In this document: one piece after another, positions 5,998 through 12,869 of the stretch
Numbering within the stretch: position 1 is the first letter of the stretch
Layout of the letters: each line of letters starts with the position of its first letter
NCBI GenBank assembly: GCA_017414145.1
Contig: JAFPQL010000183.1
Location: 1-21,135, forward strand
Direction: 5' to 3'
Source of the DNA: Oscillospiraceae bacterium
Lineage (GTDB): Bacteria > Bacillota_A > Clostridia > Oscillospirales > Ruminococcaceae
DNA: 21,135 nucleotides
Made by a program: the position numbers and the translations under genes
Notes under the pieces: model-generated
The model's input: the letters and a program-made list of their open reading frames with translations, nothing else
Database searches by the model: none
Told to the model about the DNA's origin: nothing

Positions 5998-7449
5998 ATG
6001 CTGAGAAGCGTCTACTCGCGCATCTTTTATCTCTGCACGATCGTGCTGATGTTCGCCTGCGCCGTCACGGGTCTGATTACCGCGATGTATGCGGACCGTG
6101 CCGTCGAGCAGCAGGCGCAGGAGGGCTTTGACCGGACGGCGCGTGCGCTGCTGAACCGGATCTACGCGCTCTCCGCAGAGGCGGGCTCGCTTCCGCTCAA
6201 AGCCGTACAGACCGAGCTGGAGGATTACACCCGCAATTACAATGTGGACTGCTATGTCTTCAATCAGGACGGCGTCTGCATCGTCCGCTCCGACTACAAC
6301 ACGACCGAGATGACCCTGAGCGCCGCACTGCGCGAGGCGGCCAGAGAGGAGCCCTATATCCGCATGGGCGGTGCAGCCGGCAATTTTTCCGAATCGACCG
6401 CGACGCACATCGAGCGGTTTGTGCCGGCGGCGGGCAGCGAAAGCTGCTATCTGATGCTGATTTTCCCGATTGCCTACCTGAGCGACTTTACCGCGACACT
6501 GCTGACAGCGCTCGTGATTACCGTTCTGGTGATCGGGCTGATCGGTGCCGCGCTGTATTATTACATCACCGTGAGCCTGCTGCGGCCTGTGCGGAGCATC
6601 ACGCACGCGGCAGAGCGCTATGCGGCGGGCGATTTCTCCGAACGGCTGGCGCAGACCGGCGATCCGGAGCTGGATTATCTCGGCGGCACGATGAACCGTA
6701 TGGCGGAGTTCATCGACCGGAACGAGCGCAGCCGCCGCAGCTTCATCTCGAATGTCTCCCATGAGCTGAAAACGCCGATGACGACCATCGGCGGCTTTGT
6801 GGACGGCATTCTGGACGGCACGATTCCGCCGGAGGAGGAGCGGCATTATCTCAAGACCGTCTCGTCCGAGGTGCGCCGTCTGACCCGTCTGGTGCAGTCG
6901 ATGCTCAATATCTCGAAATTCGAGGAGGGCACCCTTTCGCCGGATTTCCGGCGGCTGGATGTCACCGCGCTGCTGATTCAGACGCTGTTTCTGTTTGAGA
7001 AGAAGATCGACGCCAAGCATCTGGATGTGCAGGGGCTGGACGACTGTCCGCGTCTGGAGGCCGATGCCGACCGCGATCTGATGCAGCAGGTCTTTTATAA
7101 TCTGATTGAAAACGCAATCAAATTTGTCAATGAGGGCGGCGTGCTGTCCTTTGCCGCGGAATCCGATGACGAGCAGGTGCATCTGCATCTGCGCAACAGC
7201 GGCGAGGGACTGACCGAGGAGGAAACCGCCCATGTGTTTGACCGGTTCTATAAGACCGATACCTCCCGCGAACGCGATACGACCGGCGTCGGGCTGGGGC
7301 TTTCGATTGTCAGCCGGATCATGGTGCTGCACGGCGGCTCCGTGACCGTCCGGAGTGTCTGCGGCGAGTATACGGAGTTTATCGTCAGTCTGCCCGTCCG
7401 GCAGCGGAAGGAAGCCGCGTCAGACAGTTCCGCACCGCAGAAGGAATAA
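5998..7449 (+). CDS. Membrane sensor histidine kinase (HAMP, HisKA, HATPase)
   Basis: A 483-aa sensor kinase, partner of the regulator just upstream. TM1 is about residues 9-31; an extracytoplasmic sensor region about 32-162 contains VDCYVFNQDGVCIVRSDYN, resembling a small PAS/dCache-like sensor; TM2 is about 163-190; HAMP about 191-245 (LRPVRSITHAAERYAAGDFSERL). The phosphorylated His is H255 in the SHELKTPM H-box. The ATPase domain has the N-box NLIENAIKF (368-376), a G1-like NSGEGL (400-405), DRFYKTD (415-421) and G2 GVGLGLSIV (430-438). It autophosphorylates and passes phosphate to the regulator's Asp. Translation is probably coupled to the upstream gene. The ligand or stress sensed is not apparent; the downstream protease hints at envelope protein damage. 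Confidence 0.93.
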   Translation: MLRSVYSRIFYLCTIVLMFACAVTGLITAMYADRAVEQQAQEGFDRTARALLNRIYALSAEAGSLPLKAVQTELEDYTRNYNVDCYVFNQDGVCIVRSDYNTTEMTLSAALREAAREEPYIRMGGAAGNFSESTATHIERFVPAAGSESCYLMLIFPIAYLSDFTATLLTALVITVLVIGLIGAALYYYITVSLLRPVRSITHAAERYAAGDFSERLAQTGDPELDYLGGTMNRMAEFIDRNERSRRSFISNVSHELKTPMTTIGGFVDGILDGTIPPEEERHYLKTVSSEVRRLTRLVQSMLNISKFEEGTLSPDFRRLDVTALLIQTLFLFEKKIDAKHLDVQGLDDCPRLEADADRDLMQQVFYNLIENAIKFVNEGGVLSFAAESDDEQVHLHLRNSGEGLTEEETAHVFDRFYKTDTSRERDTTGVGLGLSIVSRIMVLHGGSVTVRSVCGEYTEFIVSLPVRQRKEAASDSSAPQKE

Positions 7450-7454
7450 CGCGG

Positions 7455-7468
7455 CGGCAGCGCTGCCG
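7455..7468 (+). other. Perfect 14-bp palindrome before the protease gene
   Basis: CGGCAGCGCTGCCG sits in the 45-nt gap between kinase and protease, ahead of AAAGGAG. It shares the CGGCAG/CTGCCG arms of the leader hairpins at 5232 and 20323. Confidence 0.4.
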
Positions 7469-7494
7469 TCGGTTCAGAAAGGAGCGTGCAGCCG

Positions 7495-8919
7495 ATGAAC
7501 GATGATCTGCAGGACATTCTGTCCGGCCTGACGGAAACACCCGAAACGCCGGAAGAACCGGAATCCGCGGAAATACCGGACATTCCGGAGCAGGCGGAGG
7601 AAACGGCCTCCGGCAGCGCGTCCGCACACACGCAGTCCGATGACATCATCGGCGCGATTCTCGGTGCGGAGCAGCGCGACGGCAGCCGGCAGGATCTGTT
7701 CGGGCTGGCGCCGCCGGAGGGCATCGTGCCCGCGGAACCGGTGCGCAGGCAGCGGCATCTGCTGCTCAAGACCGCGCTGACCCTGCTGACGCTGGGTGTG
7801 CTGGGCTTTGCCGTATTCTGTATCGTCTGGGATGTCCGGCACGGCACCGCGGATCAGTTTTATCCCGCCGGAAACATCGTGCGCGTGCAGATCAACCGGC
7901 AGATGGAGCCGCATCCCGCCTCGGCGCTGGTCGATGAAAACGGCCGGTACAGCTTTGAGGGCATTGCGGAGACGGTCATGCCCAGCATCGTCGAGATCTA
8001 CACCTATAAGGACGATCATATGCTCGGCTCCGGCTCCGGCATCATCCTGACGGCAGACGGCTATATCGCCACAAATGCCCATGTCATCGCCAATGCGGAA
8101 AGCCTCTCCGTCCGGCTGTACGGCACGGAGGACGACCGCTATACGGCGACGGTGGTCGGACATGACACCAAGACCGATCTGGCGATTCTGAAAATCGCGG
8201 CGGACAATCTGCCGCCCGCAGTGCTCGGAAATTCCGACAATGTCCGGATGGGAGAGACGGTCTGTGCGCTCGGCAATCCCGCGGGGCTGCACAGCTCGAT
8301 TACGACCGGCATCATCTCCGGCGTCAACCGGAAGGTGCGTGCGGAATCGACCAACTTTGAGATGGAGTGCTTCCAGACCGATGCGGCAATCAGTCCCGGC
8401 AATTCCGGCGGCGCACTGGTCAATCTGTACGGTGAGGTGATCGGCATCACCTCCTCAAAATACAACAACAACACGCCGTTCGGCAGCGGAAACTATGAGG
8501 GACTCGGCTTTGCGATTACGGTCAACGAGGCGATGCCGATTCTGACGGAGCTGATTGAGCAGGGATATGTCAGCGGCAGAGTGCGCATCGGCATCCGGTT
8601 TCTGGAAAATGCGGAAGCACTGCGCGAGGCGGCCAATGACGGTGTGCAGCTTCCCGCGGAGCTGAACGGAAAGGGTCTGCTGATCAAAGAGATTGACGAG
8701 GATTCCGATCTGAACAACACGACGATTCAGCCGGGCGACTGGATTCTGGCGATGAACGGCAGGGACATTTCGGACTACGATTCTGTCAACGAAGTGATCA
8801 GCGAACTGGGGGCAGGCGATTCGGTACACTGCCGGTGCGGGCGCATCCGCGAGGACGGCACGCTCCAGACTTTTGAGATTGATTTCCGGCTGCTGGAGGA
8901 TCATTCCGGTAACTACTGA
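7495..8919 (+). CDS. htrA: HtrA/DegP-type membrane-anchored serine protease (S1C) with PDZ domain
   Basis: A 474-aa envelope quality-control protease that degrades misfolded exported proteins. Residues 1-88 are an acidic, Pro/Glu-rich cytoplasmic tail; one membrane helix lies at about 89-111 after RRQRH; the rest is outside the membrane. The trypsin-like domain (about 155-355) has a full catalytic triad: H196 in IATNAHVI, D228 in KTDLAILK and S304 in SPGNSGGAL, with the conserved ALGNPAGL (258-265). A PDZ-like domain (about 363-466) contains KGLLIKEI and IQPGDWILAMNG. The ATG at 7495 has AAAGGAG about 10 nt upstream; the GTG at 7486 is too close to it. It is third in the regulator-kinase-protease unit, a layout recalling CssRS control of HtrA in Bacillus, and a strong terminator follows. 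Confidence 0.93.
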   Translation: MNDDLQDILSGLTETPETPEEPESAEIPDIPEQAEETASGSASAHTQSDDIIGAILGAEQRDGSRQDLFGLAPPEGIVPAEPVRRQRHLLLKTALTLLTLGVLGFAVFCIVWDVRHGTADQFYPAGNIVRVQINRQMEPHPASALVDENGRYSFEGIAETVMPSIVEIYTYKDDHMLGSGSGIILTADGYIATNAHVIANAESLSVRLYGTEDDRYTATVVGHDTKTDLAILKIAADNLPPAVLGNSDNVRMGETVCALGNPAGLHSSITTGIISGVNRKVRAESTNFEMECFQTDAAISPGNSGGALVNLYGEVIGITSSKYNNNTPFGSGNYEGLGFAITVNEAMPILTELIEQGYVSGRVRIGIRFLENAEALREAANDGVQLPAELNGKGLLIKEIDEDSDLNNTTIQPGDWILAMNGRDISDYDSVNEVISELGAGDSVHCRCGRIREDGTLQTFEIDFRLLEDHSGNY

Positions 8920-8970
8920 GGAGCAGGCGGGGGACTTCCGCAGCGTCCCGATTTTTCATTCTGCATACAG

Positions 8971-9013
8971 ACCGGCGCCGCCATGATTTTGCATGGCAGC
9001 GCCGGTGTTTTTT
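8971..9013 (+). terminator. Strong intrinsic terminator of the two-component/htrA operon
   Basis: ACCGGCGC/GCGCCGGT (8 bp) plus GCCATG/CATGGC (6 bp) separated by a single C-A mismatch, small loop, then GTTTTTT. It ends 21 nt before the end of the convergent gene. Confidence 0.9.
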
Positions 9014-9034
9014 GTATGATGCAGATGCCGGCCG

Positions 9035-9577
9035 TCAGGACAGGTCGTTCTCCTCAGCTTCCAGCTTCTGCATATAGCGGTTGTACCGCCGCACCTTCCA
9101 TTCACCGGACAGCAGATTGAACAGGAAGAATACGGCAAATCCGATCAGCGCATCGGTCACAAAGCCGTATGCGCCCGCTGCCTTCCACGCAAAAATGTTC
9201 AGGAAGTGGTCGGCTGCTGTCCACGAAGCGGAGAGCAGGGCGGCCGCCAGTGCGTAAAAGCCGATGCGTCTGCCCCGTGCGGCGGGCGCCGGGTCCAGCT
9301 CCTTCCCGAAATGCTTCGGCAGCTCGTGGACATCGTTCTGCAAATCGACGCCCCACATTGCCAGCACCATCAGGAACAGCAGCACAAGCTCCGGTACTGC
9401 CAGTTCGCCCCGGAATCCGACATAAAGAATCCGCACGACCACATAAAAGACCGCGATCACGCCGGCGATTGCAAGACGCTTTTCGCTGACCTGTGCGACG
9501 CGCTCATCGCCTGACGCTGCCTTGCGGAGTTTGTCCGCCGTTTTCTGCTGTGCGGGTGTCATTTCACTGTACTTCAT
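9035..9577 (-). CDS. Four-helix membrane protein, partner of a small Xre regulator
   Basis: 180 aa, starting MKYSEMTPAQQKTADKLRKA, with a soluble N-terminal helix of about 33 residues and four predicted membrane segments at about 36-54, 61-78, 104-123 and 138-157, then a charged coiled tail (RRYNRYMQKLEAEEN). Its ATG lies 5 nt after the stop of the upstream Xre gene, and AAGGAG sits in the last codons of that gene, so the two are translationally coupled. Pairs of a 70-aa Xre repressor and a small membrane protein of a DUF family (DUF6773- or DUF2178-like; I cannot fix which by eye) are common in Firmicutes; their role is unknown. Both termini probably lie in the cytoplasm. No enzymatic motif is visible. 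Confidence 0.75.
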   Translation of the reverse strand: MKYSEMTPAQQKTADKLRKAASGDERVAQVSEKRLAIAGVIAVFYVVVRILYVGFRGELAVPELVLLFLMVLAMWGVDLQNDVHELPKHFGKELDPAPAARGRRIGFYALAAALLSASWTAADHFLNIFAWKAAGAYGFVTDALIGFAVFFLFNLLSGEWKVRRYNRYMQKLEAEENDLS

Positions 9578-9582
9578 GATGA

Positions 9583-9813
9583 TTACTCCTTTCTTTCGCC
9601 GGCGCTGTCCCGCTCCGCAGCCGGAATCCAGAACAGCTCATCCAGTGTTTTGCCGAGTGCATCACAGATTGCGATGCAGAGATTCAGGGTCGGGTTATAA
9701 TTCCCCGATTCGATCATCCCGATGGTCTGCCGCGTGACGCCGACCGCGTTTGCCAGCGCCTCCTGGTTCATGTCGCATTCCATGCGGGCGATCTTGAGCC
9801 GTTTGTTTTTCAT
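9583..9813 (-). CDS. Small Xre-family transcriptional regulator
   Basis: 76 aa: MKNKRLKIARMECDMNQEAL followed by ANAVGVTRQTIGMIESGNYNP, a classic Cro/CI-type helix-turn-helix (about residues 5-60), then LCIAICDALGKTLDELFW. Such minimal regulators consist of the DNA-binding domain alone. I chose the ATG at 9813, with GGTGGAG 5 nt upstream; the in-frame ATG at 9834 lies too close to the -10 element (9841-9846) to be a usual start. The stop is 5 nt before the membrane-protein ATG. A perfect promoter precedes it, and a CAAG/CTTG dyad overlaps the -35, so negative autoregulation is likely but inferred. Confidence 0.88.
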   Translation of the reverse strand: MKNKRLKIARMECDMNQEALANAVGVTRQTIGMIESGNYNPTLNLCIAICDALGKTLDELFWIPAAERDSAGERKE

Positions 9814-9840
9814 GACAGCTCCACCGCCTTTCATGCTCCA

Positions 9841-9879
9841 ATTATACACCAAACTTTGCAGAATGTCAAGTATATCTTG
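9841..9879 (-). promoter_or_regulatory. Consensus promoter with overlapping dyad operator for the Xre/membrane-protein pair
   Basis: On the minus strand: TTGACA (9864-9869), 17-bp spacer, TATAAT (9841-9846), both perfect. An inverted repeat CAAG-TATAT-CTTG at 9867-9879 overlaps the -35, a placement expected for a repressor site, probably for the Xre protein itself. Confidence 0.75.
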
Positions 9880-10024
9880 CATCAAGGAAGATAAAATTTG
9901 CATTTTCGGAGGAATTGCCAAATCACACCCGTCAATATTCCGCTCCTGCTGTATAGCCTGCACAATGGACCCGTCTGCCGCATCCCGTTTTTTGCAGCAG
10001 TTTCTAAAAAATTCCGAAAACCCC

Positions 10025-10053
10025 TTGCATTCTTTCCCGAAATCCGGTATAAT
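10025..10053 (+). promoter_or_regulatory. Sigma-A promoter for the SGNH-like gene
   Basis: TTGCAT (10025-10030), 17-bp spacer, TATAAT (10048-10053). Divergent from the Xre promoter; the roughly 140 nt between the two show no other feature I can support. Confidence 0.8.
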
Positions 10054-10093
10054 AAAGTAGATTAGACCTATGCTTCGGAAAGAAGGAGACAAT

Positions 10094-11050
10094 ATGCCAA
10101 GCGATATGCAATCAACGCCGCAGAGAACCGCCGGCAGCGCCAATCGCCGCCGGAAACGCCGCCGCAGACGCGGCCCCGCTGTCCGGTTCCGGTTCGGTTT
10201 CTTCTGCTTCATCTGGATCGCTGTGATGATCGGCAGCTTTCTGTACTATATGTTCGTCCGGAATACCGACCCCGACCGCGATGTCTTTGTAAAAAAGAAG
10301 CCGGATACCGAAAGCACGCAGACCACCGGCCTGCCGGCAGGCACCGGTACGACCGCATCGGGCGGCGCCGCATCCACGCAGCAGACAACCAGAACCACTG
10401 CCGCCGAGGAATCCTCGCGTGTGGTCATGGAAGCGAAAATCAATCCCGTGCCGGAAAGCCCCGCACAGCCCGCCTCGTATCTTGAAAGCTGTGCGTTTGT
10501 CGGCGATATGATCGTACACCGGTTCGGTGAATCCGGCCTGCTGCAAAAGAAAAATGTCTACGCCAGCGAGAAGCTCAATCTCTCGAATTATAAGAGCGAA
10601 TACATCCTGCTGCCGGACGGCACGACGATCCGCATTCTGAGTGCGCTGTCGCGTGCGCAGTGCCCGATCTACCTGATGTTCGGCACCGAGGACTTTGCCG
10701 CGGGCGGCCGCGTGGACGAGATCACCGCGAACTTCACCGCGCTGCTCAATTCCGTCATCGCGGGCGCACCTGCCGCGCCGGTCTATGTCATGTCGATTCC
10801 GCCGGTCACGGCTGCTGCCGAAAAGCTCAAGAAGGGCGCCGTGCGCAATGCCGATATCGACCTGTATAACTCCAATCTGCTGGAGCTGGCAAACCGTGCG
10901 AATGTCTATTTCATTGACACGAACACCGCGCTCAAGAACAGCGAGGGCAGACTGGATCCCGCGCTGGCCGAGCAGGACGGCATCCACCTCAGCAAGGAGG
11001 CGGGCGAGCGGCTGCTCAGCTATGTGCTGAACCATTTCCCTGTTGCATAA
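10094..11050 (+). CDS. Membrane-anchored SGNH/GDSL-fold protein with altered catalytic blocks
   Basis: 318 aa. A very basic N-terminus (RRRKRRRRR, 18-26) precedes one membrane helix (about 33-55), then a Thr/Ser/Gly-rich linker (70-115) and an extracytoplasmic domain. That domain resembles clostridial SGNH hydrolases: block I at CAFVGDMIVHRFG (133-145), block III at YLMFGTEDFA (193-202), VYVMSIPP (230-237), and block V DGIHLS (295-300). The block I nucleophile Ser is Met (GDM, 137-139) and the block III Asn is Glu (GTED, 197-200), while the block V Asp and His remain, so it is probably a non-catalytic relative or uses different chemistry. AAGGAG 5 nt before the ATG at 10094 fixes the start; the upstream ATG at 10070 lacks a ribosome binding site. 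Family placement is by motif only. The gene stands alone behind its own promoter. Confidence 0.72.
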   Translation: MPSDMQSTPQRTAGSANRRRKRRRRRGPAVRFRFGFFCFIWIAVMIGSFLYYMFVRNTDPDRDVFVKKKPDTESTQTTGLPAGTGTTASGGAASTQQTTRTTAAEESSRVVMEAKINPVPESPAQPASYLESCAFVGDMIVHRFGESGLLQKKNVYASEKLNLSNYKSEYILLPDGTTIRILSALSRAQCPIYLMFGTEDFAAGGRVDEITANFTALLNSVIAGAPAAPVYVMSIPPVTAAAEKLKKGAVRNADIDLYNSNLLELANRANVYFIDTNTALKNSEGRLDPALAEQDGIHLSKEAGERLLSYVLNHFPVA

Positions 11051-11073
11051 TTCAAACCTCTATATAACAGAAT

Positions 11074-11125
11074 AAGCAGCGTTCCGGCGAAGGGGTAATC
11101 GCCGTGTACGCTGCTTGTTCGTTTT
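11074..11125. terminator. Shared terminator between the convergent SGNH-like and rubrerythrin genes
   Basis: AAGCAGCGT (11074-11082) pairs with ACGCTGCTT (11108-11116), with an inner GGCGA/TCGCC. On the plus strand GTTCGTTTT follows; on the minus strand ATTCTGTTATATAG follows. It can plausibly serve both directions, although neither T-run is perfect. Confidence 0.75.
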
Positions 11126-11136
11126 CCGTGCCGGAT

Positions 11137-11742
11137 TCAGCCGGCGGACGGCGTCCGCGTGAAGGGCGCCAGCTCTGCCCGGACGGCAAAGCCCTGTGCT
11201 GCACCGCAGACCGGACAGCTCTGCGGCGGCTCGCTGCCCGTGTGCAGATGCCCGCAGTTCAGGCAGATCCAGACCGACTGCCCCTCGCTGCGGAACAGTT
11301 GTCCGGACTGCATCAGTCCGCCGAACAGCCCGAAGCGCTCTGCGTGACTGCGCTCGATCTCCGCCAGAGAACGGAACAGCGCCGCTTCTTCGGCAAAGCC
11401 CTCTTTGGCGGCAGTCTCCGCAAAGGCGGGATAGACCGTATCCGCCTCGCGGCGCTCGGCCTGCTCCGATTCCGTCAGCATCCGGCAGAGGTCGCCCTCC
11501 GGTGCGGGCGGGAACTCAGCGGCGAAGTGCAGCGCCGAGATGCCGCAGGCGGAAAGCCGCTTTGCGAGCAGCTCCGCGTGAATCAGCTCCTGTTCGGCAG
11601 TCAGCTCAAAGAGCCTGCGCAGGACTGCCTGCTGCTGCTGCGATGCCGCCCGCGCCGCCAGCAGATAGCGCGTGTGTGCCTGACATTCTCCCGCAAAGGC
11701 CCGCATCAGGTTTTCGCGGGTCTGCAAACCGGTTTCATCCAT
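11137..11742 (-). CDS. rbr: Rubrerythrin (diiron ferritin-like domain plus rubredoxin-like domain)
   Basis: 201 aa; a cytosolic peroxidase of anaerobes that reduces hydrogen peroxide at a diiron site, fed by electrons through its own rubredoxin-type iron. The N-terminal four-helix domain shows LMRAFAGECQAHTRY (E19) and EQELIHAE (E52 and H55), then EIERSHAERF (E130 and H133). The C-terminal domain has WICLNCG (C160, C163) and SCPVCGA (C176, C179), the four cysteines of a FeS4 site, in a shortened rubredoxin-like module normal for rubrerythrins. GGAGG 7 nt before the ATG fixes the start. It is a single gene facing the SGNH-like gene and diverging from the solute-binding protein gene; its own promoter is not clear to me. 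It fits an obligately anaerobic host. Confidence 0.93.
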   Translation of the reverse strand: MDETGLQTRENLMRAFAGECQAHTRYLLAARAASQQQQAVLRRLFELTAEQELIHAELLAKRLSACGISALHFAAEFPPAPEGDLCRMLTESEQAERREADTVYPAFAETAAKEGFAEEAALFRSLAEIERSHAERFGLFGGLMQSGQLFRSEGQSVWICLNCGHLHTGSEPPQSCPVCGAAQGFAVRAELAPFTRTPSAG

Positions 11743-11887
11743 ATCGCTTCCTCCGTTTCATGCGGCGAAATTGCCGTGATGCGGTTATTTTGCCCGACGC
11801 CGGCGGGATTATGCGTGAATATCACCGAAAAGCGCCGGAATGCGTCCGCCGCGTTTATGGGATACACTGAAAATGCCGCAATATGGC

Positions 11888-11916
11888 TTTACAGAACCGG
11901 TTTTATCTGCTATCAT
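11888..11916 (+). promoter_or_regulatory. Sigma-A-type promoter for the solute-binding lipoprotein
   Basis: TTTACA (11888-11893), 17-bp spacer, TATCAT (11911-11916); the ATG follows at 11972. Confidence 0.6.
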
Positions 11917-11971
11917 GGTAATATCCGTGCGGGCGGAATCCCGCAGAATACAGAAAGTGAGGACATCTATT

Positions 11972-12784
11972 ATGAAAAAACACAGCTTCATGCGCCGGGT
12001 GCTGAGCGCCGCGGCAGCAGCCGTTCTGACACTGGCACTGGCCGGATGCGGCGGCAGCCAGAAGACAGCCAATTCGCTGGAGAAGGTCAAAAACGCGAAG
12101 AAATTTGTGCTGGGTCTGGACGCGACCTTTGAGCCGATGGGCTATACGGACGCGAACGACAACATTGTCGGATTTGATATCGACCTGGCCGAGGAGGTCT
12201 GCAAGCGCATGGGCGTGACGCTTGCCAAGCAGCCGATCAACTGGGACACCAAGGAGGAGGACCTCAACAGCGGCAGAATCGACTGCATCTGGAACGGAAT
12301 GTCCGTCTCCCCCGCCCGTGCGGAGGCGATGAACCTCTCTGAGCCGTACATGAAGAACGCGATGGTCTTTGTCGTGCCGGCCAAGAGCGGCGCGGCGAAG
12401 ATGAGCGATCTCGCAAACGCCAAGATCGGCGTGCAGAACGGCTCGACCGCGCAGGAGATTCTGGAGAAGTCCGAGGTCGGCAAGACGGCTTCGGTTCAGG
12501 CGATCGCTACCAATGTCGAGGCGCTGCAGCAGATGGATCTGGGGCTGGTCGATGCCGTGTTCCTCGATTCGGTCGTTGCGGACTACAAGATCACTTCCGA
12601 GCAGAAGGACTGGGTCGTCCTGCCGGAGGGCCTTGAGGAAGAGGAATACGCAATCGGCTTCCGCAAGGGTGACAAGGAACTGCGCGATGAGGTGCAGAAA
12701 ATCCTCAGCGAGATGAAGAAGGACGGAAAGGTCGCTGAAATCAGCACAAAGTGGTTCGGCAGCGACATCACGACCATCAAATAA
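11972..12784 (+). CDS. Amino-acid ABC transporter substrate-binding lipoprotein
   Basis: 270 aa, SBP family 3. The signal peptide MKKHSFMRRVLSAAAAAVLT ends in a lipobox LALAGC, with the lipidated Cys at 26, so the protein is anchored on the outer face of the membrane. The mature part shows the family pattern: KFVLGLDATFEPMGYTD near residue 45, IVGFDIDLAEEVCKRMG near 65, CIWNGMSVSPARAEAMNLSEPYM near 105, KIGVQNGSTAQ, VDAVFLDSVVADY and a C-terminal STKWFG. It binds a polar amino acid or similar ligand, perhaps cystine- or glutamine-like. Permease and ATPase genes usually follow; here a MATE exporter comes next, so the partner components must be elsewhere. GAGGAC about 8 nt before the ATG at 11972 supports the start over longer in-frame alternatives, which would remove the signal-peptide N-terminus. 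Confidence 0.92.
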   Translation: MKKHSFMRRVLSAAAAAVLTLALAGCGGSQKTANSLEKVKNAKKFVLGLDATFEPMGYTDANDNIVGFDIDLAEEVCKRMGVTLAKQPINWDTKEEDLNSGRIDCIWNGMSVSPARAEAMNLSEPYMKNAMVFVVPAKSGAAKMSDLANAKIGVQNGSTAQEILEKSEVGKTASVQAIATNVEALQQMDLGLVDAVFLDSVVADYKITSEQKDWVVLPEGLEEEEYAIGFRKGDKELRDEVQKILSEMKKDGKVAEISTKWFGSDITTIK

Positions 12785-12785
12785 A

Positions 12786-12842
12786 GGCAACACCGCACAA
12801 AGCCCGATGCACCGCACATCGGGCTTCGCTCTTGGCGGCGCC
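12786..12842 (+). other. Hairpin between the binding protein and MATE genes, perhaps a terminator or small repeat element
   Basis: A perfect 10-bp stem (AAGCCCGATG, 12800-12809, with CATCGGGCTT, 12817-12826) has a 7-nt loop and is followed by CGCTCTT, a weak T-rich tail. Outside the stem the flanks GGCAACACCGC and GGCGGCGCC can pair only imperfectly. It may be a leaky terminator letting some transcription reach the MATE gene, or a small degenerate palindromic element. Confidence 0.5.
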
Positions 12843-12869
12843 GCACGATGCCGTTCAGAAAGGAGTTAT

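Noticed and set aside
5206..7332. 708-codon minus-strand frame across the two-component genes
   Set aside because: It is exactly antisense to a response regulator and kinase with all catalytic motifs, and its translation is His/Gln/Arg-rich with no domain I recognise.
10070..10093. Upstream ATG for the SGNH-like gene
   Set aside because: It has no ribosome binding site and lies about 16 nt from the -10 element, whereas the ATG at 10094 has AAGGAG at good spacing.
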